NCBI RefSeq assembly: GCF_002723975.1
Contig: NZ_BEWO01000001.1
Span: 124,001 to 188,000 of the forward strand
Length of the DNA: 64,000 bases
DNA from: Gluconobacter japonicus
GTDB taxonomy: Bacteria; Pseudomonadota; Alphaproteobacteria; Acetobacterales; Acetobacteraceae
Direction of reading: 5' to 3'
Positions 1 to 9,184 of the stretch are shown piece by piece. The notes under the pieces are model-generated. The model worked only from the letters and a program-made list of their open reading frames with translations. It ran no database searches and was not told the DNA's origin. The translations under genes were made by a program, and so were the position numbers. Position 1 is the stretch's first letter; every line of letters begins with the position of its first letter.

Positions 1-230
1 GCAAGCGGCACGTCATTGGTCACGACGATATCGAACGCCATCGCCTGTTCCGCAATCCAGTCATCCGCAACGTCGGGACCTTCCGGCACCACAACGCGCT
101 CGATCAGAGGCGACTGGGGAATATTGATCCAGCGATTGGCAACAACAAGCGTCTGGAGGCCATAACGGCCTGCCACACGGTAGATTTCATCTTTTACAGG
201 GCAAGCATCCGCATCAACCAACAGCCGCAT
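1..230 (-). CDS. yaiI: YaiI/YqxD-family protein (UPF0178/DUF188), 3' part outside the window
   Basis: The first 76 codons are visible; the gene continues past the window edge. The N-terminus reads MRLLVDADACPVKDEIYRVA. The DADACPVK motif near residues 6-13 is typical of the YaiI/YqxD family, small proteins related to PIN-like nuclease folds whose cellular role is not established. A second acidic stretch (FDIVVTNDVPL) near the cut end also fits the family. The ATG lies inside the end of gntK, overlapping it by 17 bases, so the gene is probably translated as the last visible member of the pentose phosphate operon. Family call firm, function unknown. Confidence 0.8.
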   Translation of the reverse strand, partial: MRLLVDADACPVKDEIYRVAGRYGLQTLVVANRWINIPQSPLIERVVVPEGPDVADDWIAEQAMAFDIVVTNDVPL

Positions 231-765
231 GAAGTTCTTTCTGGTTTTCTTCGTCACGAAATTGCTGGATCAGTTTTTCCAGTACCACATCAGGATGATC
301 TTCACCGCAGACATGAATAACCGGCTCATCTTCTCCTGGTTCTTCAAATGTGGCCAATTGGCTGGGCAGCAGGCTGGCCGGCATGAAGTGACCCTTTCGA
401 TGGGTCATGCGATCCGCCAGCACCTTCGGGTCAACACGGATATGAATAAACTCGACGGGGAGGTCCCGGCGGAGCTGTTCACGATAAATGCGCTTGAGAG
501 CAGAACAGGTCAGAACAGCGCCGTGCCCTGCGTCGATCTCCTTGCTCAACCAGTCACGACACAGTTCAAGCCACGGCTTGCGATCTTCGTCCGTCAGCGG
601 CTGCCCGGCACTCATTTTGTCAACATTGCTCTGGGGATGGAGCGCATCCCCTTCTTGAAAATGCCAGCCGAGACGGGTGGCAAGGCCGGTGGCAATCGTT
701 GTCTTGCCGGTCCCGGAAACTCCCATCACGACCAGAAATCGGGGCCTAATCCCTATGGTTCCCAT
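214..765 (-). CDS. gntK: Gluconokinase
   Basis: Phosphorylates gluconate to 6-phosphogluconate with ATP in the cytoplasm, so gluconate made or taken up by the cell enters the pentose phosphate pathway. The 183-residue length is normal for the GntK/shikimate-kinase-like family. A P-loop GVSGTGKT lies at residues 15-22, followed by the family-typical EGDALHP and LTDEDRKPWL stretches that hold the sugar-binding residues. The start overlaps the end of rpiA by 13 bases, with GGAG just upstream, so it is cotranscribed with rpiA, pgl and gnd. It sits immediately downstream of the enzymes that use its product, which supports the role. Confidence 0.95.
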   Translation of the reverse strand: MGTIGIRPRFLVVMGVSGTGKTTIATGLATRLGWHFQEGDALHPQSNVDKMSAGQPLTDEDRKPWLELCRDWLSKEIDAGHGAVLTCSALKRIYREQLRRDLPVEFIHIRVDPKVLADRMTHRKGHFMPASLLPSQLATFEEPGEDEPVIHVCGEDHPDVVLEKLIQQFRDEENQKELHAAVG

Positions 766-1445
766 CGCTCCACTCCCTGTTCTGTAGCAACCAGAACTTC
801 AGACGCCATGTTCAGGAACATGCCGTGTTCCACCACGCCTACGATCGCGTCTATCTGGCGCGCCAGTTCTTCCGGGTCCTCGATCGGACCGAACGTGCAA
901 TCCAGAATCATGTTGCCGTTGTCACTGACAAACAGGTTTCCGTCACGGTCGGTCCGCGGCTTGACGCCCTTGGCACCGCAGGCTGACAACCGTTCTGCCG
1001 TGCATTCCCAACCAAAAGAAATCACTTCCACGGGAATTGGGGCACGCTCGCCAAGGTGATCAACCGGCTTGCTGCCATCCACAATGACGACGAATTTCTT
1101 CGCGGCCTGTGCAACAATCTTTTCCCGCAGAAGTGCTCCGCCAAGGCCTTTGATCAGGTGCAACGGCCCACGCTGGACTTCATCCGCCCCATCAATGGCA
1201 ATATCGAGCCGACGATGAGCCGCAAAATCCGTCAGTGGAATACCGGCTTTCTTCGCCTTGCGGGCACTGTCTTCGGACGTTGGAATCCCCACAATGTGAA
1301 GACCTTCCGTGATCCGCTCACCCAGTCGCTCGATCATGTAAGTCGCAGTGCTGCCCGTTCCTAGGCCGACAACCATCCCGCTTTTGACCATATCTGCTGC
1401 TTGCCGGGCTGCGGTACGCTTGTGGATTTCCATATCCGAACTCAT
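753..1445 (-). CDS. rpiA: Ribose-5-phosphate isomerase A
   Basis: Interconverts ribulose 5-phosphate and ribose 5-phosphate in the non-oxidative pentose phosphate pathway. The 230 residues match RpiA. Visible hallmarks are the phosphate-binding GLGTGST at residues 27-33, the DGADEV motif with the catalytic acid, and the KGLGGALLREK stretch bearing the catalytic lysine region. The start codon overlaps the pgl stop in an ATGA arrangement, so translational coupling is likely. It lies between pgl and gntK in the eight-gene minus-strand cluster. Confidence 0.95.
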   Translation of the reverse strand: MSSDMEIHKRTAARQAADMVKSGMVVGLGTGSTATYMIERLGERITEGLHIVGIPTSEDSARKAKKAGIPLTDFAAHRRLDIAIDGADEVQRGPLHLIKGLGGALLREKIVAQAAKKFVVIVDGSKPVDHLGERAPIPVEVISFGWECTAERLSACGAKGVKPRTDRDGNLFVSDNGNMILDCTFGPIEDPEELARQIDAIVGVVEHGMFLNMASEVLVATEQGVERWEP

Positions 1446-2182
1446 GCCGCGTCTCCCGTTGCGGCACGGTCAGCCAGAATGACAATACGACCTTCACTGA
1501 TCACATTCGCGGACGGGAGGCTCTTATCTCCGTCCCGCAGACGCTTCAGCATCTCAACCTTGGAGGCACCGGTCACAAGGAAAACCACCAGAGCGCTGGA
1601 AGCGATCGCCGGATATGTCAGTGTAATGCGTTCATGCGGTGCAGTCTTCGGAGCCGCCGTTCCCACCCATGCCGTCTTTTCCTGCAGCACAGGCTCACCT
1701 GGAAACAGCGAGGCGGTATGACCATCTGTTCCCAGACCCAGCATCACGAGATCAAAAAGCGGACGAGCCGGATCAAGTCTGGTCGCGCCATAGGCCGTCT
1801 CAAGCGTCTTCTGGTAGGCCTTCGCATCGGTTTCGACAGTTGAACCTGTCGGCATTGGATGAACATTGCCTGCCGGAACCGGCACGTGGCTGATCAGCAC
1901 AGACTGTCCAACCGCATGATTGCTGTCCACGTGACCCTCGGGAACATGCCGCTCATCTCCGTAGAAGATCTCGACGCGCTCCCAGGGAATACGCTTTGCA
2001 AATTCCGGTTCGGCCAGGAGTTCAAACAGGCGCTTGGGCGTTGATCCACCAGAGAGGGCAACACGGAATTTTCCGTCCGTTTTGGCGAGAACACCTTCTA
2101 CCAGAAGATCCGCCATTCTAAGGGCGACTGCTTCTGAATCAGGCAGTGTTTCCAGCGTTGCTGTACGGATATCGCTCGTCAT
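1442..2182 (-). CDS. pgl: 6-phosphogluconolactonase
   Basis: Hydrolyses 6-phosphogluconolactone to 6-phosphogluconate, the second oxidative step of the pentose phosphate pathway. The protein has 246 residues, as expected for the DevB/SOL-type lactonase. ALSGGSTPK near the N-terminus, the GDERHVP motif and the LGLGTDGHTASLFPG segment are the three hallmark regions of the family. The start overlaps the stop of the upstream HAD gene (ATGA) and its stop overlaps the rpiA start in the same way. The zwf gene that would supply the substrate is not in this window. Confidence 0.95.
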   Translation of the reverse strand: MTSDIRTATLETLPDSEAVALRMADLLVEGVLAKTDGKFRVALSGGSTPKRLFELLAEPEFAKRIPWERVEIFYGDERHVPEGHVDSNHAVGQSVLISHVPVPAGNVHPMPTGSTVETDAKAYQKTLETAYGATRLDPARPLFDLVMLGLGTDGHTASLFPGEPVLQEKTAWVGTAAPKTAPHERITLTYPAIASSALVVFLVTGASKVEMLKRLRDGDKSLPSANVISEGRIVILADRAATGDAA

Positions 2183-3039
2183 GTGTTGCGGACCCTTGGC
2201 AGAATGTAACGCTCGACAGCTTTGGCCCAGCCATCGCGTTCATTGGTGTCTGTAAAAACCTGGGCAGCGGCTCTTACGTCTTCTTCAGCCTGCCCCATCG
2301 CAATACCCAACCCTGCGACGGAGAACATCGGCAGGTCGTTATGGGCATCCCCCAGGCAGGCCACTTCATACGGCTCCATGCCATGGGCGCGGGCCAGTTC
2401 ACGCACGGCTTCGCCCTTGTTGGCAAGCGCAGGCGTAATGCCGAGCAGCATTTCCGAAGAACGCCGCACACTTGCCTCACCCCGGAGCATGGCCGCCAGT
2501 TCCGTTTCGACACGCTGAAGCAGATCGTAGTCGTTGCTAACGCCCATGACTTTGCCGATCCCGTCGAATTCATGACGAAGATCCGGCACCTGATGTGGCG
2601 TCAAACCGGTAATGCGGCGTTCATGCTCCACAAACGGTGTCGCGACGTCACTGACCATCCAGTAGGACTGCCGCAAAAGCCAGGTCTCGATCCCATGGAC
2701 ATGCAGCATGTCATGCACCACGGAGAGAACATCCCGGGAAAGGACACGGCTGACCGTTGGTGTTCCATCCGGCGCAAAAATAATGCCACCGTTGAAACCA
2801 GCGTTTTGACCGCTCAAGCCGAGTTGTGAAATGTATTTTGTCATCGCAGCCGGTGGCCGCGCACTTGCCAGACAGAGCGGAATACCGCGCTTCTGCAGCT
2901 CCTTTGCCATCGCCATCGTAGAGGGAGCGATTGTCTTTTCCGGTGTCAGGAGCGTTCCATCCATATCGGAAACAACCATCCGGATCGTATCCGGCATTGG
3001 AGGAAGTTCCGCGTGAATGGTATCGAGATCAATGGACAT
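2179..3039 (-). CDS. Cof-type HAD-superfamily phosphatase
   Basis: A 286-residue haloacid-dehalogenase phosphatase. Motif I is DMDGT at residues 25-29, with the nucleophile Asp25 and acid Asp27. Motif IV is GDAHNDLPMF near residue 232, and a large cap insertion sits between motifs II and III as in Cof-type (class IIB) sugar-phosphate phosphatases. It lies between gnd and pgl and overlaps pgl by four bases, so it is made together with the pentose phosphate enzymes. I infer a sugar phosphate or phosphosugar-acid substrate, perhaps a side product, but the sequence does not show which. It is separated from gnd by a 12-bp hairpin. Confidence 0.85.
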   Translation of the reverse strand: MSIDLDTIHAELPPMPDTIRMVVSDMDGTLLTPEKTIAPSTMAMAKELQKRGIPLCLASARPPAAMTKYISQLGLSGQNAGFNGGIIFAPDGTPTVSRVLSRDVLSVVHDMLHVHGIETWLLRQSYWMVSDVATPFVEHERRITGLTPHQVPDLRHEFDGIGKVMGVSNDYDLLQRVETELAAMLRGEASVRRSSEMLLGITPALANKGEAVRELARAHGMEPYEVACLGDAHNDLPMFSVAGLGIAMGQAEEDVRAAAQVFTDTNERDGWAKAVERYILPRVRNT

Positions 3040-3069
3040 GCAAGCCCCTGTCGGTCGGCCATATTGAAT

Positions 3070-3100
3070 GGGGGAATGAGCATACTGCGCTCACTCCCCC
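3070..3100 (-). terminator. Intergenic hairpin between gnd and the HAD gene
   Basis: Arms 3070-3081 and 3089-3100 form a 12-bp stem with one G-U wobble when transcribed on the minus strand, closing a 7-base loop. No U-tract follows, so this is not a classical intrinsic terminator. It could weaken read-through, mark a processing site or stabilise the upstream gnd message. Confidence 0.6.
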
Positions 3101-3121
3101 TTGCCCATCCGTCAGAAGGGC

Positions 3122-4120
3122 TTATTTCGGCTCGACGTGACCGCCAAAGCCGAAACGTTGTGCTGAGAGGATCTTCTCGGCGAAGTTGTTGCCCGACCGC
3201 GAACGGAAACGGGTGAAGAGAGCCGCCGTCATGACAGGCGCCGGCACGTCTTCCTCAATAGCTGCTTCGATCGTCCAGCGACCTTCACCAGAGTCGGCCA
3301 CTTCACCGGAGAACTCGGAAAGTTCACCCGACTTGGCGAGGGCTTCTGCCGTCAGATCCAGCAGCCAGGACGACACGACACTGCCGCGACGCCAGACTTC
3401 GGCAATATCCGCCATGTTCAGATCGAAGCGATCGCCTTCGGCCAGAACAGGAGAGTTCTTGCTCTTCATGATGTCAAAACCTTCCGCGAAGGCCTGCATC
3501 ATTCCGTATTCGATGCCGTTGTGGATCATTTTCACAAAGTGACCTGAACCGGACGGACCACAGTGCAGATAGCCCTGCTCAGCCCGCGGATCGAGACCCG
3601 GAGCATCACGGTTCGGCGTAACGGGAACATCGCCCTTGCCTGGAGCCAGAGCAGCCAGAATTGGATCGATATAATCCGCAGCCTCCTTAGGCCCGCCATA
3701 CATCATGCAGTACCCGCGTTCGAGGCCCCACACGCCGCCGGACGTCCCGACATCAACGTAGGAAATACCCTTTGCAGACAGTTCTTCTGCACGTCGGACG
3801 TCATCCTTGTAGTAGCTGTTGCCACCGTCGATGATGACGTCACCCTTGCCCAGTAGCGTGCCAAGCTGTTGCACGCAGGCTTCGGTAATCTTGCCAGCAG
3901 GCAGCATGACCCAGACGACACGATGCGTGTCCCCTTCGAGGCCCTTCACAAGGGCCTCGACACTGTCCACACCCGTAGCGCGTCCACCTTCGGCACGCTG
4001 CACGATGGAGTCCGTAACGGACGCCGTGCGGTCATGCACAACAACATCATGTCCATGACGGGTCAGGCGGACGGCAATATTGCCGCCCATACGACCCAGA
4101 CCAATGATACCGATACGCAT
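3122..4120 (-). CDS. gnd: 6-phosphogluconate dehydrogenase, decarboxylating (short form)
   Basis: Oxidatively decarboxylates 6-phosphogluconate to ribulose 5-phosphate. The 332-residue length is that of the short (GntZ/YqeC-like) class, not the roughly 470-residue E. coli type. The Rossmann motif GLGRMG lies at residues 7-12, and the substrate and catalytic region [19 protein letters not shown] follows near residue 190. An aspartate after the second strand (HDR, residue 30) suggests that NAD can be used; this is inference. It starts 3 bases after the tal-pgi stop on the minus strand and feeds ribulose 5-phosphate to rpiA and tkt in the same cluster. Confidence 0.95.
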   Translation of the reverse strand: MRIGIIGLGRMGGNIAVRLTRHGHDVVVHDRTASVTDSIVQRAEGGRATGVDSVEALVKGLEGDTHRVVWVMLPAGKITEACVQQLGTLLGKGDVIIDGGNSYYKDDVRRAEELSAKGISYVDVGTSGGVWGLERGYCMMYGGPKEAADYIDPILAALAPGKGDVPVTPNRDAPGLDPRAEQGYLHCGPSGSGHFVKMIHNGIEYGMMQAFAEGFDIMKSKNSPVLAEGDRFDLNMADIAEVWRRGSVVSSWLLDLTAEALAKSGELSEFSGEVADSGEGRWTIEAAIEEDVPAPVMTAALFTRFRSRSGNNFAEKILSAQRFGFGGHVEPK

Positions 4121-4123
4121 GCC

Positions 4124-6994
4124 TTATGCTCCTGCAATCGCTTTATGAATGGCCGCAGCAAGGGTCTTCAGGCCCTCTTCCAGCGATCCATCGATATGCA
4201 CCCGCAGGGCACGACGCCCACGGGCTGAAAGAACCTCAAAATCACCGCGAGCCTGTGCCGCCTTGACGACACCAAAGCTGAAGCCATGTCCCGGAACCGG
4301 AACATCAGCCGCGTCCTTCGCAGTCACCTGAAGGAAAACACCACTGTCCGGTCCACCCTTGTAGGCCTGCCCCGTCGAGTGAAGGAACCGGGGACCAAAC
4401 TCGGCTGCCGTAGCAACCTTGAGTGCGTTCCGCAGATCCATACGGACGTCCTGCGCCCAATCACGTGTCTCCCGGTTACGCTCGATGTAAGCCAGAAGGC
4501 CCACATAGTCGCCCGGTCCAACACGCTCAAAGTGCTTCTTCAGAATGGAGACCGTATCGCCTGCTCCAAGAGCCGCAGCATTCTTCTCATCCGCGTAGAA
4601 GGAGAAGTTTCCATCAACGGCAAACGGTGCCTCAGCCGGGAGAGAGCCGGTTTCAGCATAGGCTGTGGTCAGCTTGCGCGTTTCCACCTTGCTGAACTCG
4701 ACATCTGGCTGATCGAACGGATCAATGCCCAGAACCGCACCGGCAACAGCCGTGGCGAATTCAAAGACAAAGAAAGCCTGACCAATCTCATTCTTGTCCG
4801 ACAGACGGACCGTCACGACCGGAGCTCCCGCTTCGCGCAGTGCACCCAGACGACTGTCAGGCGTGTCACCTTCAAGCAGCAGGTCCACGAAAACACGGTC
4901 CTTGCCGTAGACGTCAGGCGTACCGAGTTCTTCCTCGTCGATCGGAACGAGACCCGTGCCCTTCTTGCCGGTACTTTCGGCAATGAGCTGCTCGAGCCAT
5001 GCCCCGAAGGACGCGATGCCCTTGGAGGCCAGGATCGTCACCTTGTCACGGCCAAAGCACTTGGCCGAATGACCAAGGATCAGACCCAGCGTCACACCCG
5101 GATTGACGTGTGCCGGCGCACTTGGACCACAGCTCTCGACCATCAGGTTCGTGATCGTCAGGAACTTACGAACGTCCAGACCGCTGACAGCGGCAGGCAC
5201 CAGACCGAAGTTGGACAGCACGGAGAACCGGCCACCAATTTTCGGATCACCGTAGAAAATGCGCCAGAAGCCGTTTTCTTCGGCGACCTTCTGCATGTGG
5301 GAGTCAGGGTCCGTGATGGCGATGAAGTTATCGCCCGGAGCCTTGCCCAGAGCCTGACCGGCAACCGTCCAGAAATGCGCGAACAGAATGTTCGGCTCCA
5401 GCGTGCCGCCAGATTTGCTGGCCACGATGAACAGGGTCTTCTTGAGATCGACTGCCTTCTCGTAAGTGCGAACCTGCTGAGGGTCCGTGCTGTCGAGAAC
5501 ATGCAGCTTTGGCCATCCTTCCTGCTGCCCGAACGTCTCGGCCAGTACTTCCGGACCAAGGCTCGAACCGCCCATACCCAGAAGAAGAATGTCAGTGAAC
5601 CCACGGCTGCGAACATCACGAGCCAGAAGTTCCAGCTCTTCAATGTGCCACAGACGGTCCTGAACGATGGTCAGCCAGTTCAGCCAGCCGGCTTCCGGGC
5701 CATTCGTCCAGACAGAGGCGTCCTTCGCCCAGATGCGACGGACCAGACCTTCCTTGCTCCACGCCTTCTCGGATTCCGCAACATCGTCGCGGATATCAGA
5801 GGGAAGGTCAGCTGTGACGTGGAGCAACCGTTTTCCCAGCACAGACTCCCGCTTTTCAGCGACCGCACCAAGAAGGGTATCGAAGGATTCAGAGAAGGAC
5901 GCACAACCATCCTTCACCAGCTTCGCCGTAACACCGGCCAGATCCAGACCGAGGCGCTCAGCCTCAGCAAGAACATGACGGGCTTCTTCAACATTTTCCG
6001 TCAGGCTCTCACGAAGCTTGCCGTGATCACGGAAGGCATCGAACGTTGCTGGTGGAATGGTGTTGACCGTCTCCGGACCAATCAGCTCTTCGACGTACAG
6101 GACGTCAGAGTAAGCCTTGTCTTTTGTACCGGTGCTGGCCCAGAGCAGACGCTGCGGGTTGGCACCCTTGGCAGCGAGTGCCTGCCAACGTGGGCTCTTC
6201 TTGACGTCCAGATAATATTGGTAAGCGATCTTGGCGTTCGCAATGGCAACCTTGCCACGCAGAGCCTTGAGCGCTTCCGCATCCTTGTCGCCAGCGGCAA
6301 CACGGCGGTCGATCTCGCCATCAATCTTCGCGTCGATACGGCTGACGAAGAAGGAGGCCACGCTGGAGATGTGGGAAATGTCTTCCCCACGGGCTGCGCG
6401 GGCTTCAAGACCGGAAATATACGCTTCCAGAACGGCCTTGTAGGCTTCCAGAGAGAACAGCAGCGTCACGTTGATGTTGATGCCGTCCGCAATCGCTTCG
6501 CGGATCGCACCCGTGCCTTCTGCCGTGCCCGGAATCTTGACCATCAGGTTCTTGCGACCGACAGCCTTCCACAGGCGACGGGCTTCGGTGATGGTGCCGT
6601 GCGCGTCAAATGCGAGATACGGAGAGACTTCGAGGCTGACGTACCCGTCCAGGCCCTTGGTCTTTTCGAACACCGGATAGAGAACACCGCAGGCAGCGCG
6701 GATGTCATCAATCGCGAGGTGTTCGTAAAGATCTCCAGCAGAGAGACCTTCCCCTTCGAGAAGCTTGCGGATCTGGGGATCGTATTCCGTCCCCTTACCG
6801 ATGGCCTTCTCGAAAATGGCTGGGTTGGAGGTCACCCCGCGAAGCCCGTCTTCCTCGACGAGCTTCTTGAGGCTGCCATCTTCCGTAAAGCTGCGCTGGA
6901 TAAAGTCCAGCCAGGGGGACTGGCCATGCTTTTCCAGATCCCGCAGGACACTGCCCACTTTATCTAGGCCGGTATTAGAGATTGTGTCTGCCAC
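4124..6994 (-). CDS. tal-pgi: Bifunctional transaldolase / glucose-6-phosphate isomerase
   Basis: A 956-residue fusion. Residues 1 to about 370 are transaldolase, with TSNPAIFEKAIG near residue 55 and the Schiff-base lysine in NLMVKIPGT. Residues from about 400 to the end are glucose-6-phosphate isomerase, with LLGMGGSSLGPE and IVASKSGGTLEPN. The enzyme returns sedoheptulose 7-phosphate plus glyceraldehyde 3-phosphate to fructose 6-phosphate and then to glucose 6-phosphate, so carbon can cycle through the oxidative branch. Such fusions are known from acetic acid bacteria and some other groups. The gene starts 11 bases after tkt. The antisense strand is open for about 890 codons, a side effect of strong codon bias. 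Confidence 0.96.
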   Translation of the reverse strand: MADTISNTGLDKVGSVLRDLEKHGQSPWLDFIQRSFTEDGSLKKLVEEDGLRGVTSNPAIFEKAIGKGTEYDPQIRKLLEGEGLSAGDLYEHLAIDDIRAACGVLYPVFEKTKGLDGYVSLEVSPYLAFDAHGTITEARRLWKAVGRKNLMVKIPGTAEGTGAIREAIADGININVTLLFSLEAYKAVLEAYISGLEARAARGEDISHISSVASFFVSRIDAKIDGEIDRRVAAGDKDAEALKALRGKVAIANAKIAYQYYLDVKKSPRWQALAAKGANPQRLLWASTGTKDKAYSDVLYVEELIGPETVNTIPPATFDAFRDHGKLRESLTENVEEARHVLAEAERLGLDLAGVTAKLVKDGCASFSESFDTLLGAVAEKRESVLGKRLLHVTADLPSDIRDDVAESEKAWSKEGLVRRIWAKDASVWTNGPEAGWLNWLTIVQDRLWHIEELELLARDVRSRGFTDILLLGMGGSSLGPEVLAETFGQQEGWPKLHVLDSTDPQQVRTYEKAVDLKKTLFIVASKSGGTLEPNILFAHFWTVAGQALGKAPGDNFIAITDPDSHMQKVAEENGFWRIFYGDPKIGGRFSVLSNFGLVPAAVSGLDVRKFLTITNLMVESCGPSAPAHVNPGVTLGLILGHSAKCFGRDKVTILASKGIASFGAWLEQLIAESTGKKGTGLVPIDEEELGTPDVYGKDRVFVDLLLEGDTPDSRLGALREAGAPVVTVRLSDKNEIGQAFFVFEFATAVAGAVLGIDPFDQPDVEFSKVETRKLTTAYAETGSLPAEAPFAVDGNFSFYADEKNAAALGAGDTVSILKKHFERVGPGDYVGLLAYIERNRETRDWAQDVRMDLRNALKVATAAEFGPRFLHSTGQAYKGGPDSGVFLQVTAKDAADVPVPGHGFSFGVVKAAQARGDFEVLSARGRRALRVHIDGSLEEGLKTLAAAIHKAIAGA

Positions 6995-7005
6995 AGGCTC
7001 TCTCC

Positions 7006-9063
7006 TTACTTGCTACGGGCAGCCTGACGCTTTGCGGCGTCAAAGACTGCTTCCGGCGTAAACCCGAACTTGGTCAGAAGTGCAGAGGCCGGAGCCGATG
7101 CACCAAACGTATTCATGGCGATGATCGCACCGCCGAGACCGACGTAACGGTCCCAGCCAAAGGCTGCTGCCTGCTCAACGGCCACACGGCCAATCACGTC
7201 AGGCGGCAGGACAGAGTCGCGGTATTCCTGAGGCTGCTCTTCGAAAAGATCGAAACTTGGGAACGATACCACGCGAGCCTTCACACCTTCTGCCGTAAGC
7301 TTTTCATAAGCTTCGACAACCAGCGATACTTCAGAACCCGACGCCATCAGAATCACATCCGGCTTACCGTCACAGGAGGCCAGAACGTATGCACCCTTGG
7401 CCAGACCGGAAGCCGCTGCGTACTTGCTGCGGTCAATTGTTGGCAGATTCTGGCGGCTCAGAGCCAGAACAGCAGGCTTGTGCGTCAGCGGGATCAGCGT
7501 GCGCCAGGCTTCTGCAACCTCGTTGGCGTCGGACGGACGGATCGTCATGATGCCCGGGGTCGCGCGAAGTTGAGCAAGCTGCTCGATCGGCTGATGGGTC
7601 GGCCCATCTTCACCGACGCCAATGGAGTCATGCGTGAAGATATACGTCACCGGCAGTTCCATGATGGCCGACAGACGGATCGGAGCCTTCATGTAGTCGG
7701 AGAAGATCAGGAAGCCGGAGCCATAAGCCCGGATACCGGACAGAGCGATACCGTTGCAGATGGAACCCATCGCGTGCTCACGCACACCGAAATGCAGGTT
7801 GCGGCCACCATAAGTGCCACCCCACTGCGGCGGCTGGAACGATCCACCACCCTTGATGTCCGTCTTCGTGGATGGCGTCAGGTCAGCGGAGCCACCAATC
7901 ATCCAAGGCAGGTTCTTGGCGACGGCATTCAGCACCTGACCAGAGCTTGCACGAGAGGCGACGCCCTTTGCATCAGCTTCGAAAACCGGGATGTCCTTGT
8001 CCCAGCCTTCTGGCAGACGGTGCTCGAAGATCGCTTCAAGCTCGGCAGCTTCCTTGGGATGCGCTTCCTTGTAAGCCGAGAACAGTTCACGCCACTGGGC
8101 ATTGGCAGCCGCACCGCGCTTGCCAAGACCTTCTGCGAAGTGCTCCTTCACACCGTCCGGCACATAGAAGTCACCAGCCCCTTCCGGCCAGCCATAAGTG
8201 GCCTTCGCGCCCTTGATCTCGTCCGCACCCAGCGGTTCACCATGAGCCGAAGCCGTACCGGCCTTCTTGGGAGCACCATACCCGATGACCGTTTTCAGAA
8301 CGATCAGGCTTGGACGGTCCGTTACCTTCTTGGCTTCCTGAAGCGCCTTCAGGATCGCATCGACGTCGTTGCCGTCCGTCAGCGTCTGAACGTGCCACTT
8401 GTAGGCTTCGAAGCGCTTGCCAACGTCTTCCGTCAGAGCAAGGTCCGTCGAACCTTCAATGGAGATCTGGTTGGAATCGTAAACCCAGGTCAGGTTACCA
8501 AGACCAAGATGCCCAGCCGTGGAAGCTGCTTCCGAAGCCACGCCTTCCATCATGTCGCCATCGCCACAGAACACCGTGACGTGATAGTCGAACAGCTTGA
8601 AACCGGGACGGTTATACGTCTCAGCCAGCCACTTCTCGGCAATCGCCATACCGACTGAGTTGCCACAGCCCTGACCCAGAGGGCCGGTTGTGGTTTCAAC
8701 ACCAGACGTGAAACGATATTCTGGATGGCCCGGCGTACGGGAGTTCAACTGGCGGAACTGCTTCAGATCCTCGATCGTCAGAGCCGGGCTCTCGACAACC
8801 TTGCCATCCTGAATGTCGCGAACGCCTGTCAGGAACAGCGTCGAGTATAGCAGCATGGAGGCGTGCCCGACGGACAGGACGAAACGGTCACGGGCTGGCC
8901 ATAGCGGATCAGCCGGATCGTAGTTCAGATCATGCTGCCACAGCGCATACATTGCAGGAGCGAGAGCCATCGCCGTTCCGGGATGACCGGAATTCGCGCG
9001 CTCGACGCCGTCCATGGAAAGTGTGCGGATGGTATTGATACCGAGTTCAGGAAGGGTACTCAT
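7006..9063 (-). CDS. tkt: Transketolase
   Basis: A 685-residue thiamine diphosphate enzyme that moves two-carbon units between pentose, heptose, hexose and triose phosphates. The cofactor motif begins GDGDMMEG and ends at the Asn in YDSNQISIEG. The N-terminal substrate region SGHPG is near residue 25, and the pyrimidine-domain stretch FGVREHAMG is present. It is the first gene of the minus-strand pentose phosphate cluster, so the operon promoter should lie in 9064-9184, shared with the divergent hydrolase gene. Length and motifs leave little doubt. Confidence 0.97.
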   Translation of the reverse strand: MSTLPELGINTIRTLSMDGVERANSGHPGTAMALAPAMYALWQHDLNYDPADPLWPARDRFVLSVGHASMLLYSTLFLTGVRDIQDGKVVESPALTIEDLKQFRQLNSRTPGHPEYRFTSGVETTTGPLGQGCGNSVGMAIAEKWLAETYNRPGFKLFDYHVTVFCGDGDMMEGVASEAASTAGHLGLGNLTWVYDSNQISIEGSTDLALTEDVGKRFEAYKWHVQTLTDGNDVDAILKALQEAKKVTDRPSLIVLKTVIGYGAPKKAGTASAHGEPLGADEIKGAKATYGWPEGAGDFYVPDGVKEHFAEGLGKRGAAANAQWRELFSAYKEAHPKEAAELEAIFEHRLPEGWDKDIPVFEADAKGVASRASSGQVLNAVAKNLPWMIGGSADLTPSTKTDIKGGGSFQPPQWGGTYGGRNLHFGVREHAMGSICNGIALSGIRAYGSGFLIFSDYMKAPIRLSAIMELPVTYIFTHDSIGVGEDGPTHQPIEQLAQLRATPGIMTIRPSDANEVAEAWRTLIPLTHKPAVLALSRQNLPTIDRSKYAAASGLAKGAYVLASCDGKPDVILMASGSEVSLVVEAYEKLTAEGVKARVVSFPSFDLFEEQPQEYRDSVLPPDVIGRVAVEQAAAFGWDRYVGLGGAIIAMNTFGASAPASALLTKFGFTPEAVFDAAKRQAARSK

Positions 9064-9184
9064 CGGTATAGGGTCTCCGGCTTGTGACGAGCGGGGGAAA
9101 GATCAATGATGCCCCCGCACCTTCTGCAGCCACGGCATGACGCGATATCACGTCTGACGCAATGCTTGATGGGTAAACCATATT

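Noticed and set aside
4286-6967. Open frame of about 890 codons on the plus strand, antisense to tal-pgi
   Set aside because: It is the mirror of a gene with strong codon bias, which removes stops from the opposite strand. The translation has no recognisable domain. The similar plus-strand frame at 6982-8658 opposite tkt is rejected for the same reason.
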